64,000 nt of DNA from Amycolatopsis mediterranei. Its GTDB lineage: Bacteria > Actinomycetota > Actinomycetes > Mycobacteriales > Pseudonocardiaceae. Shown here piece by piece: positions 35,334 through 42,927 of this stretch. The position numbers and the translations under genes are program-made. Positions within the stretch are counted from its first letter, which is position 1. Each line of letters begins with the position of its first letter. The DNA is taken from assembly GCF_026017845.1 (NCBI RefSeq), contig NZ_CP100416.1, positions 8,308,728-8,372,727 on the forward strand, read 5' to 3'. Under the pieces are notes generated by a model. It worked only from the letters and a program-made list of their open reading frames with translations, did no database searches and was not told the origin of the DNA.

Positions 35334-36226
35334 CACTCATCAGCGAGGTCAGGCCGGACGCATCCCGCGACCGGCCCCCACCGAGGACCGTGCCGGCCGG
35401 CGCCGGGCGGCGAGACGCCGTCCTGCGCTGGGTCCTCTACCTGGTTCTCGTCGCGGGCGCGCTGGTCACCGTCAGCCCGCTTCTGTGGAACCTCCTCAGC
35501 AGCTTCAAGCCGAGCGGGGACATCCTGCGATCGGGCAGCTGGTGGCCCGCGACCTTCACCTGGGAGAATTTCTCCCAGCTGCTGTCGAACCCGAAGTTCC
35601 CCCGGTACTTCGTCAACAGCGTCGTGGTTTCCGCGACCATCGTGGCAGGCAACATCGTGTTGTCCTCCGCTGTCGGGTACGCGCTGTCCAAGCTGCGGTT
35701 CCCCGGCCGCCGGCTGGTCTTCGCCGCCGTGCTCGTGACGTTCATGGTGCCGACGCTCGTGCTCTTCGTGCCGCTGTTCGTCACCGTGGCCGCGTTGAAC
35801 ATGACGAACACCTACGCGGGGCTGATCCTGCCGTTCCTCATCACCCCGCTCGGGGTGTTCGTGATGCGCCAGTTCATCTCCCAGCTGCCCGACGAGCTGC
35901 TCGAGGCGGCGCGGATCGACGGCGCCGGAGAGGGACGGATCTTCTTTCGCGTCGTCTTCCCGCTGTGCGGGCCGGCCATCGCGACAGTCGGGATCCTGTC
36001 CTTCGTCAGCTCGTGGAACAACCTGCTGTGGCCGTTGGTCATCGCGCAGACGGAGGACATGTACACCCTTCCGGTCGGGCTCACGACGTTGTCCCAGACC
36101 GAAGGTGTGGTCGACTACGGCCCGCTGCTGGCCGGTTCCCTCGTCACGATCCTGCCGATCGTCGTGATCTTCGTCTTCTTCCAGCGGTACTTCATCGCCG
36201 GCATCGCCTCGACGGGGATCAAATGA
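35330..36226 (+). CDS. ABC sugar transporter permease 2 (MalG-like)
   Basis: 298 residues from GTG 35330 (GTGA overlap with permease 1). Six spans; the EAA motif EAARIDGAGEGRIFFRVVFP and the family's C-terminal FFQRYFIAGIASTGIK are present. Pairs with permease 1 to import a sugar oligomer. Coupled by ATGA to the glycosidase-like gene, which suggests the imported oligomer is that protein's substrate. Confidence 0.95.
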   Translation: MTLISEVRPDASRDRPPPRTVPAGAGRRDAVLRWVLYLVLVAGALVTVSPLLWNLLSSFKPSGDILRSGSWWPATFTWENFSQLLSNPKFPRYFVNSVVVSATIVAGNIVLSSAVGYALSKLRFPGRRLVFAAVLVTFMVPTLVLFVPLFVTVAALNMTNTYAGLILPFLITPLGVFVMRQFISQLPDELLEAARIDGAGEGRIFFRVVFPLCGPAIATVGILSFVSSWNNLLWPLVIAQTEDMYTLPVGLTTLSQTEGVVDYGPLLAGSLVTILPIVVIFVFFQRYFIAGIASTGIK

Positions 36227-38271
36227 CGGCGGCGTCGCGGCCGGCCGGGCCGCACTGGTGGTCATCCCCGTTCCGGCTCCTGCAGACCAACCTCCGCGAA
36301 CAGGACGCCACCTTGGACGCGGCGCGCGCGGTGGACGAGCTCATCTCGCTCGGGTACGACACCTGGCTGTGCAACGCCGGTGGAATCGTTTACTTCTACC
36401 CCGTCCACGAGCCCTACCAACGCACCGCACGCACCTTGGCGGAGCGCCCGTCGGGCGACCTCGTGGGCGATGTCGTGGAAGCGGCCCATGAACGCGATGT
36501 GCGCGTGCTGTCGCGATTCGACTTTTCCCGGCTGCCGTCGGACATCGTCGCCGACCATCCCGAGTGGGCGTTCGTCGACCGGGACGGCGAGTGGTACACC
36601 GAGGACGGCCTAACGGCGATCTGCCCGAGGAGTGACTACCACGAAGTGCTGGTGCCGCAGATCCTGGACGACTTCGTCCGGCGGTACCCCGTGGACGGCG
36701 TGTTCTTCAACTGGCTTCAGTTCACCGAAGTCGCTTACAGCGGTGCCTACAAGGGCGTCTGCCGGTGTGACCGCTGCCGCGCGGCTTTCCAGCAGGCGCA
36801 TCCGGGCCACGCGCATCCCCGCGGGGTGGGTGAAGAAGGGTACGACCTGTGGCTGCCGGTGGCGTTCGCCCGGCTGACCGAACTGGCCGAGCGATACTCC
36901 GAGGTGGTGAACGCCGTCCGGCCCGGAACTCCGCTCATGCTGGCCGACGTGCGGATGGACATCGCTTTTCTCGAGACGAACAGCTCGCTGGGCCACGGCG
37001 ACAAATGGTGGCCGCACACGCCGAGTGAACTCGCCAGCGTGAACCGCATTTCCGACCCGGCCGTGCCGGCGCTCGTGCACTCCTCGGTCAATATGGGACT
37101 GCCGTACCGGCAGATCGCCGAGGAACCTGCGCAGTTCCGGCGGTACATGGCGCAGGCGCTTTCGCGGGGCGCACTTCCGTCGAGCGTCGCGATCGGTGTC
37201 GCGGACGCCGAACGGTTCCCATGCCTGCGAGCGGGCGCGGAACTCTTCGGCTTCCTGCGGCTGCACCACGACCTCTATGCCGGCTTCGAACCGGCGGCCC
37301 GCGTCGCACTGGTGCGTCCGCGTGGCGGCACCGCACTGAGCGAACTGCAAAGCCGCGACGACTTTTCCGAGTACCGCGGCCTGTACACCGCGCTCCAGGA
37401 GGCACACATCGCTTTCGACGTCATCGGCCTCCAGTACCAGGAACAATTGGTGCGCCGTGACGTCCTCGGCCGTTACCGCGTCGTGGTGGTGCCCGGAACC
37501 GCGGGGATGGACGCCCCGCTGCGGCACGCGCTCGATGATTTCGTCCGAACCGGTGGCGCGCTGCTCCTGACCGGAGACGCCTTCGACGACCAAGAGCCCG
37601 GTACGGCAGCCACGGCGGTACTGGACGCCGCCCCTGCCGTGCGCCGAACGGCACGCCTGAGCGGGGTCGCCCGGCTGGGTGGCCGTTACGTGGGGCCCGC
37701 GGACGGGAGCACGGCGGAACCGCTACACCCGGTTGTCGGTCACTTCAGTCTCGCGGAGTGGCGCGCGGAGTCGATCCCCGGCCGGCTCGTGCTCAGCACG
37801 CAGACGCCTTTCGGGCCTCCCGAAATCACCGGCGGCAACGCACCGGCCGACGATGCTCCGGCGCTGGTGCGGGCTCGGTTCGGCGCGGGCCGGGTCGTGC
37901 AGTTTCCCTGGTCCGTCGGAACGACGAGCCACGAGTCCGGCCTGAGCGCGCTCGATCGCGTGGTCTCCGACGAAGTGGCATCGCTGCTCGGGGACGACAC
38001 GGTGGTGACGGCGAACCTTCCCGCCTCGGTCGAGCTCACACTCGGACGCGCCGAGGGCGGCTGGGTGATCCACCTCATCAACCACACGAGTGGTCGCGGC
38101 GACCGCGTTCGTGAACCCCTGCCGGTACACGGTCAACTGGTCCTGGGTCCACGGTTGCGAGGGGCGCGGAGTGCCCGCGCGCTCGTCGCCGACCGGGTCC
38201 TGCCGATCGCTGAGGGAATGCGCATCGACGTCGACCTAAATGGGGTTCTGGAAGTGATCCGGATTGACTGA
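36223..38271 (+). CDS. Glycosyl-hydrolase-like protein, GHL6 type (copy A)
   Basis: 682 residues, cytoplasmic. The N-terminal TIM barrel (about 1-350) matches the hypothetical glycoside hydrolase family GHL6: NAGGIVYFYPVHEPYQRT, RVLSRFDFSRLP, HPEWAFVDRDGEWYTEDGL, PVDGVFFNWLQF and a CRCDRCRAAF cysteine knuckle. A central flavodoxin-like domain (YRVVVVPGTAGM, GGALLLTGDAF) and a C-terminal beta domain resemble the trimerisation and end domains of GH42-type beta-galactosidases. Reaction not established. It follows the ABC permeases by ATGA and is followed by an alpha/beta hydrolase; a diverged copy (40571-42748) has the same partner. Confidence 0.82.
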   Translation: MTAASRPAGPHWWSSPFRLLQTNLREQDATLDAARAVDELISLGYDTWLCNAGGIVYFYPVHEPYQRTARTLAERPSGDLVGDVVEAAHERDVRVLSRFDFSRLPSDIVADHPEWAFVDRDGEWYTEDGLTAICPRSDYHEVLVPQILDDFVRRYPVDGVFFNWLQFTEVAYSGAYKGVCRCDRCRAAFQQAHPGHAHPRGVGEEGYDLWLPVAFARLTELAERYSEVVNAVRPGTPLMLADVRMDIAFLETNSSLGHGDKWWPHTPSELASVNRISDPAVPALVHSSVNMGLPYRQIAEEPAQFRRYMAQALSRGALPSSVAIGVADAERFPCLRAGAELFGFLRLHHDLYAGFEPAARVALVRPRGGTALSELQSRDDFSEYRGLYTALQEAHIAFDVIGLQYQEQLVRRDVLGRYRVVVVPGTAGMDAPLRHALDDFVRTGGALLLTGDAFDDQEPGTAATAVLDAAPAVRRTARLSGVARLGGRYVGPADGSTAEPLHPVVGHFSLAEWRAESIPGRLVLSTQTPFGPPEITGGNAPADDAPALVRARFGAGRVVQFPWSVGTTSHESGLSALDRVVSDEVASLLGDDTVVTANLPASVELTLGRAEGGWVIHLINHTSGRGDRVREPLPVHGQLVLGPRLRGARSARALVADRVLPIAEGMRIDVDLNGVLEVIRID

Positions 38272-39055
38272 CCGCACCATCCCGCGCGAGCTGCACCACT
38301 CATGGTTTCCCGCCCGGGCGGCCGGGAATGCCGAACCGCTCGTCCTGCTGAACTCCCTCGCCACGACGACGGAGATCTGGGCTCCCCTGCTCCCCGACCT
38401 GACCGCCGAGACCGATGTGCTCTGCCTCGACTACGCGGGGCACGGCCGGTCTCCCGCCCGGCGGTGCCCCGCCGATCTCGACGAACTGGCCAGGCAAATC
38501 ACCGAGGTGATGGACGCGCGCGGGGTGACGCACGCGCACATCGCCGGCGTATCCATCGGCGGGATGTCGGCGCTGCGCCTGGCCGCGACCGCCGGAAACC
38601 GGATCCGGTCCGTCGCCGTGATCGGCTCGACCCCGGTGACCGACCGCGACCTGTGGCACAGCCGGAAAGAAGTCGTCCGCCAGTGGGGTACCCGCGGTCT
38701 CCTGACCGACGTGCTGCGGCGCTGGTTCACCGACGACTACGCGCGGGCGCAACCCGAAGTGGTCGATGCCTACGCCCGGATGTTGACCGACACGGTCGAC
38801 TCCGCCTACTCCGCCTTCTGCGACGTGCTCGCCGGAGTCGACATGCGGGATGAACTCGCGAAGATCACGTGCCCGACGGTGGTGATCAGCGGGGCGGCGG
38901 ACGCCGCCGCCACGGTGGCCCAGGGGCGGGAGATCGCTGATCGGATCGATGACGCGCGCCAGGAGGTCCTTCCTGGCGCGGCGCACATGCTCCAGGCGAT
39001 GGCGCCGCATCGGGTGGCCGCGCTCGTGCGGGAGAACATCCGCCGCGCCACATGA
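38264..39055 (+). CDS. Alpha/beta hydrolase, 3-oxoadipate enol-lactonase-like (copy A)
   Basis: 263 residues from TTG 38264, which overlaps the end of the glycosidase-like gene; the next in-frame ATG would remove the nucleophile region. The fold shows LCLDYAGHGRSP, the nucleophile elbow GVSIGGMSAL (Ser), the acid turn ISGAADAA and the catalytic His in PGAAHM. Similarity in style is to PcaD-type lactonases. A lactone or ester hydrolysis step after glycan cleavage is the likely role; copy B (39762-40571) sits opposite. Confidence 0.87.
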   Translation: MTDRTIPRELHHSWFPARAAGNAEPLVLLNSLATTTEIWAPLLPDLTAETDVLCLDYAGHGRSPARRCPADLDELARQITEVMDARGVTHAHIAGVSIGGMSALRLAATAGNRIRSVAVIGSTPVTDRDLWHSRKEVVRQWGTRGLLTDVLRRWFTDDYARAQPEVVDAYARMLTDTVDSAYSAFCDVLAGVDMRDELAKITCPTVVISGAADAAATVAQGREIADRIDDARQEVLPGAAHMLQAMAPHRVAALVRENIRRAT

Positions 39056-39057
39056 CC

Positions 39058-39120
39058 GACTCCGGTACCCGTGTGCGCGGCTCAGGAGAACGCGCCGCGG
39101 ACACGGGTGTGTGCGGAGTC
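39058..39120. terminator. Large hairpin between convergent genes
   Basis: Interrupted stem with GACTCCG (39058-39064) pairing CGGAGTC (39114-39120), then ACCCGTGT with ACACGGGT, then GCGGC with GCCGC around an AT-poorer loop. It covers the 26-bp gap between the copy A hydrolase and the converging GntR gene and extends into the last codons of the latter. Likely terminates both transcripts. Confidence 0.6.
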
Positions 39121-39738
39121 GAGGTGCGCGATCAGCTGGGCGCTCGCCTCGTCGACACGGCGAGCGCGAAGGGCATCCAGAATTTTGGCGTGCTCCGCGG
39201 CGACCACGGGGATGGGCGCGCTCTGGTGACCAGCGCTGCCGATGGTGAGGAGGATTTCGCCGGTTATGAGCTCGTGCATCCGCGCGAGGCGCTTGCTGCC
39301 GCTCGCCCGCACCATGCTCGAGTGGAAGTCGATGTCGGCTCGGACCAGCGCCGCGCGATCGTCGAGTTTTCCGGCCAGGTCGATGGCGTGCTGGGCCTCC
39401 AGCATTGCGCGCGGGACGTCGCCCGAGGTCGCCAGTTGCCGGGCGGCGGCGACTTCGATGGTGGTGCGGGCGAGGAACAAGTCGTCGACGTCGGCGGCCG
39501 TGAGCGCGGTCACCGTGGCGGACTTGTGCATCGCGCGTTGCAACAGTCCCGTGTTCACGAGGCGCTCGATGCAGGCCTTCGCCGTCGGGCGCGCCACGTT
39601 GTAGTCACCCACCACCCGGGCCTCGGTGACGCGTTCCCCGGAAGCTATCTCGCCGGTGGCTATGCGCTGCCGCAGTGACTCGTACACCGCGTCGATGAGC
39701 GTGGTGGTGGAGACCGCGATCGAGGGGGTGGTGTTCAT
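39082..39738 (-). CDS. GntR family regulator, FCD subfamily
   Basis: 218 residues. Winged HTH at about 15-75 (YESLRQRIATGEIASGERV, YNVARPTAKACIERLVNTGL, KSATVTALT), then the helical FCD effector domain with its metal-binding pattern (DIDFHSSMV, HELITGEIL, EHAKILDALRAR.VDEASAQL). Last gene of the operon with copy B glycosidase-like and hydrolase genes, 23 bp after the hydrolase stop. The matching palindromes TTGTATTACAA (42803) and ATGTCTTACAT (39767) suggest it controls the operon promoter and its own expression. Confidence 0.92.
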   Translation of the reverse strand: MNTTPSIAVSTTTLIDAVYESLRQRIATGEIASGERVTEARVVGDYNVARPTAKACIERLVNTGLLQRAMHKSATVTALTAADVDDLFLARTTIEVAAARQLATSGDVPRAMLEAQHAIDLAGKLDDRAALVRADIDFHSSMVRASGSKRLARMHELITGEILLTIGSAGHQSAPIPVVAAEHAKILDALRARRVDEASAQLIAHLDSAHTRVRGAFS

Positions 39739-39761
39739 ACACTGAGTATGTCACAGGATTG

Positions 39762-40571
39762 TCATAATGTCTTACATTTTGCGTCTTCGGCACCCCGGTT
39801 GACGGACTGATCCACCTCGGCCAAGAAGGGCAGCACGGTTTCCGACACCGCTGCCGCGGCCTCCACCGGCAGCCAGTGGGCGCCTTCCAGTTCCCGGTAA
39901 CGGCTTTGGTCGATCCCGTCCGCGATCTCCTGGAGGAGCGGGGACGGCGTGGACGGGTCGAACCGGCCCGCGACCACCAGGGCCGGGCAGACGACGAGGG
40001 GCAACGCGTCCCTCAGGTCGAGGGCCCCGACGGCCTCGGCGGTGCGGGCATACCCCTCGACCGAGGTCGACAAGAACATCCGCCGAGCGGCCTGGACAGC
40101 TGCGGGGTGCCGATGTGTCCACGCACTGGTGAACCAGCGTTCGAGGGAGCTGTCGGCGAGGTCCGCCATCCGGCCGTCCCGCGCCGCCCGGGCACGTTCT
40201 CCCCAGATCTCTTTGTCCGGAAAGAAAGCTGCTGTGCACATCGCGGTGAGCGAGCGGACCCGAGTGGGCATGCGGGCGGCGAGCGACATCCCGACCATGC
40301 CACCGAGCGAGAGCCCGACGACGTGAGCGTGTTCGGCACTCGCCGAATCGAGGACGTCCGCGGCATCGTCGACGAGCGAGCCGATGTCGATCGGCGATTT
40401 TCCCAGCGGGGAAAGACCATGGCCCCGCGAGTCGTACCGGATGACGCGAAACCGCGGCTCAAGCACACCCGCGAGGTCCGCCCAGACGTCCGACGTCGCA
40501 CCGAGCGGGTTGCTCAGCAGAACCACCGGCCCATCGGCCCGGCCGGTGGCGATCCAATGCAAGTCGGTCAT
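39762..40571 (-). CDS. Alpha/beta hydrolase, 3-oxoadipate enol-lactonase-like (copy B)
   Basis: 269 residues from ATG 40571, sharing one base with the stop of the glycosidase-like gene (TGATG). Motifs: RVIRYDSRGHGLSPLG, nucleophile GLSLGGMVG, acid VAGRFDPSTP, catalytic His in LEGAHWLPVEA. Closer to canonical PcaD than copy A, which has a shorter acid loop. Its pairing with a GHL6-type protein repeats the arrangement at 36223-39055. Confidence 0.9.
   Translation of the reverse strand: MTDLHWIATGRADGPVVLLSNPLGATSDVWADLAGVLEPRFRVIRYDSRGHGLSPLGKSPIDIGSLVDDAADVLDSASAEHAHVVGLSLGGMVGMSLAARMPTRVRSLTAMCTAAFFPDKEIWGERARAARDGRMADLADSSLERWFTSAWTHRHPAAVQAARRMFLSTSVEGYARTAEAVGALDLRDALPLVVCPALVVAGRFDPSTPSPLLQEIADGIDQSRYRELEGAHWLPVEAAAAVSETVLPFLAEVDQSVNRGAEDAKCKTL
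39766..39778. promoter_or_regulatory. Candidate GntR site upstream of the GntR gene
   Basis: AATGTCTTACATT, a 5-3-5 perfect dyad with the GTnnnAC core of FCD-GntR operators, lies 28-40 bp ahead of the GntR start and overlaps the last codons of the copy B hydrolase. Its core TGTCTTACA differs by one base from TGTATTACA at the head of the operon. Confidence 0.45.
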
Positions 40572-42748
40572 CAGGCACCGCCGGGCAGGGTCGCCACCTC
40601 GAAGTCGACGACCCGATCGAGAACGAAGGTCACGGCACCGTCGTCCTCGATCGCGAGCTTCGCCGAACGACGTTCCCGGTGGAAGTGGGCGTCCCCGCCG
40701 GCGACGGCTGTTCCGTTCACGCGAACACGCAGTGGCCCCACCGGGCGGAACTCCTCCACGGGCTCATCCTGGGCACCGGGGTTGTCGAGGTTCGTCACCA
40801 CGATCACGACTTCGTCGGCGGTGCACCAGCTGCGCACGTCTACGACGCCGGGGCCGTCGACCTCGATGGTCGGTCCTGCGGGAGCCAAGCTCCAGCGTGC
40901 GAGGCCGGCGAGGATTTCACGGTGTTCCACGGCCCGGTAGGTGAAGAACCGGGCGTCGAGGTCTGCAGCGAGGTAGGCGGAGCGGACGGGAGTGGCCTGA
41001 CGGGCGAGTGTCGGCCGCCCGCCGGCGCGGGGCAGCCCCGCCGCATGCGTCGGGATCACGAACTCCCCCTCGTTCCACATCAGCGCCGTCTCCGCGGACC
41101 CCGCGCGGAAGGGGACCAGCCAGGTGCTGCCGGGAACGACGTCGTCGTCGCCGAGGCCAGGCAGGAGCGAACGTGCCACCGGGTCGCCGTCTAGATGCAG
41201 GTAGGACACCGCTTCGGGGCCGAGCATCGCGGCTGGGTCACGCGTCACGCCGACCAGGGTCCCGATGGGGTCGCCCTCGTGCGGAACACCCCATTCGTCG
41301 AGCATTCCAGCCGCGCCGCACACCACGACAGCGCCGCCCTCCCGCGCGAACCGGACGACGCGCTCGACCGCCCGGGCGCTGAGCACGAGGCTGCTCGGCA
41401 GCACCAGAACCCGAAGCCAGGTGAACGACGCGATGCCGTCTGCGAAGACGAGCTGCGCCGGCACCCGAGCGCGGCTCAGCGCGAGGTGCCATCCATTCAG
41501 GGCGTCGCTGAACCGCGGCCCGGGCAGGGCTCCGCCCCAGTCCTGGAGCCAAGCACTTTCCTGCGACCAGACGATCCCGACGTCGGCGAGCGAGCGGCGG
41601 TCGGCGAAGACAGAGCCGTTCTCGGCGACCCACTGGTCGAACTCCACCACGCCCTCGAGCCAGCGACGGCTGTACTGCCGTCCCGACACGGCGTGCCACA
41701 TCGGCAGCTCGCCGTGGGCGAGGGCGAGTGCCCGCTGCAGCCGCAACTCGGCCGGGTTCTTCGAGCTGTGGCGCCCGCTGCCGCGCATCCGTGCCGTGGA
41801 CTGCACTCGCACCGCAGGCTTCCCGGCCGACACCGAGCGCAGCAGTTCTGAGCTGAGGCCGACTTCCCACAGGCCGTGCGAAGGCGCCGAGCGACCGTAG
41901 TCGGGCGAGCGGTCTTGGTTGTCGCAGAACAGGACGTCGAGCTCGGCGGCCCACTCCGTCCACGGCAGGCCGCCACTCACCCCGGGTATCGCCGAAGTGT
42001 TGAAGGAGAGATCGGCCGAGATCTCCTTCACGTGGCTGCGCAGAGCGCGCAACCGTGCCAACGACGTCTCACGCAGGAACTCCACGTAACGGCGGAAGAC
42101 CGGGTCGGCGGGGTCGTCGGCGGCGGGGAACGGCACCCCGCCGGCGTAATCCGCCCACAACTCCGTGCACCGGTCGCACCGGCACAGCATGCGCGTGGAG
42201 GGAGACGCCAGTGCGACGGTGGGAAACCCGTTGGTGAAGAAGCCGGCGACGTCGTACCCCTGCGCCACTTCGGTCAGCAGCGCCGGGAGGTAGTCAGTGA
42301 AGAGCCCGGAGTTGATGCACGTGTAGTACATCTCGTTCTCGATGCGGTGCCCACCCGGCCGGCCCCAAGTGCCCCCGGTGACGTCGTTGAGGGTCCGTGA
42401 GCGGCCGCTGGCATCGGTCATCATCCAGGTGGGGTGTAGATCCCGGAAATGCTGGTCGACCACGCCGACGTCGAGGCGGCCCACCACCTCGATGCCCAGC
42501 TCGCGCGCCGCGGTGACCATCTCCCCGAACAGGTCACGACGGTCGACGCCACGCGCGACGGGATGCCCTGACAGGCGTGTCGGGTGGTACGCCATGATGC
42601 CGCCGCAGTTGAGCAGCACGACCTGCACTCGCGATCGGCGCCACACGTCCCGCCAGAAGCCGACGTCGAGCAGGCGTACGTCGTCCTCGGTGAAGTTCAC
42701 CTGCCCGTAGCGGGTCAGCCCGGCGAGTCGCAGCTCGGTGGCCGGCAT
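40571..42748 (-). CDS. Glycosyl-hydrolase-like protein, GHL6 type (copy B)
   Basis: 725 residues from ATG 42748 after GGAGGAGAA (a longer frame to 42772 is less likely). Shares with copy A the barrel motifs VVLLNCGGIMAYHPTRL, DVAGFFTNGF, the cysteine knuckle MLCRCDRCTELW and the flavodoxin-like middle (LRVLVLPSSLVLSARAVERV, GGAVVVCGAAGML). It adds a WTEWAAELDVLFCDNQDRSP segment and AALAHGELPMWHAV-like region (ALAHGELPMWHAV), as in GH42-related proteins. No signal peptide. Reaction unknown; first gene of a three-gene operon with hydrolase B and GntR. Confidence 0.8.
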   Translation of the reverse strand: MPATELRLAGLTRYGQVNFTEDDVRLLDVGFWRDVWRRSRVQVVLLNCGGIMAYHPTRLSGHPVARGVDRRDLFGEMVTAARELGIEVVGRLDVGVVDQHFRDLHPTWMMTDASGRSRTLNDVTGGTWGRPGGHRIENEMYYTCINSGLFTDYLPALLTEVAQGYDVAGFFTNGFPTVALASPSTRMLCRCDRCTELWADYAGGVPFPAADDPADPVFRRYVEFLRETSLARLRALRSHVKEISADLSFNTSAIPGVSGGLPWTEWAAELDVLFCDNQDRSPDYGRSAPSHGLWEVGLSSELLRSVSAGKPAVRVQSTARMRGSGRHSSKNPAELRLQRALALAHGELPMWHAVSGRQYSRRWLEGVVEFDQWVAENGSVFADRRSLADVGIVWSQESAWLQDWGGALPGPRFSDALNGWHLALSRARVPAQLVFADGIASFTWLRVLVLPSSLVLSARAVERVVRFAREGGAVVVCGAAGMLDEWGVPHEGDPIGTLVGVTRDPAAMLGPEAVSYLHLDGDPVARSLLPGLGDDDVVPGSTWLVPFRAGSAETALMWNEGEFVIPTHAAGLPRAGGRPTLARQATPVRSAYLAADLDARFFTYRAVEHREILAGLARWSLAPAGPTIEVDGPGVVDVRSWCTADEVVIVVTNLDNPGAQDEPVEEFRPVGPLRVRVNGTAVAGGDAHFHRERRSAKLAIEDDGAVTFVLDRVVDFEVATLPGGA

Positions 42749-42802
42749 CGGCTTCTCCTCCTCCGCGAGCACGACGGCTCACAAGTTGTCATTCAAGCTA
42801 TC

Positions 42803-42813
42803 TTGTATTACAA
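42803..42813. promoter_or_regulatory. FCD-GntR operator candidate in divergent promoter
   Basis: TTGTATTACAA is a perfect dyad matching the TnGTnnnACnA consensus of FCD-type GntR regulators. It lies in the AT-rich 179-bp region between two divergent operons (copy B glycosidase-like gene and the 879-residue glycosidase-like gene), flanked by CAAGTTG (42782-42788) and CAACTTG (42811-42817). One regulator could govern both directions. Confidence 0.6.
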
Positions 42814-42927
42814 CTTGCCTGATTGTCCAGAGCGCTCGACGGTGAACGGATCCGGGAGTTGGTTGAGGATGAAGCCGGTTGTTCCAGCAGGAAGCAGGCC
42901 GATGGCCCACGTCGTGAGAGGCGTGAT

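Noticed and set aside
35485..36222. Extended N-terminus (about 246 residues) of GHL6 copy A
   Set aside because: It is the shadow frame of permease 2; ATG 36223 overlaps the permease stop.
42749..42927. Transposon or phage attachment site in the AT-rich region
   Set aside because: The inverted repeats are short and centred in a divergent promoter; they match a GntR operator and there is no integrase or tRNA gene nearby.
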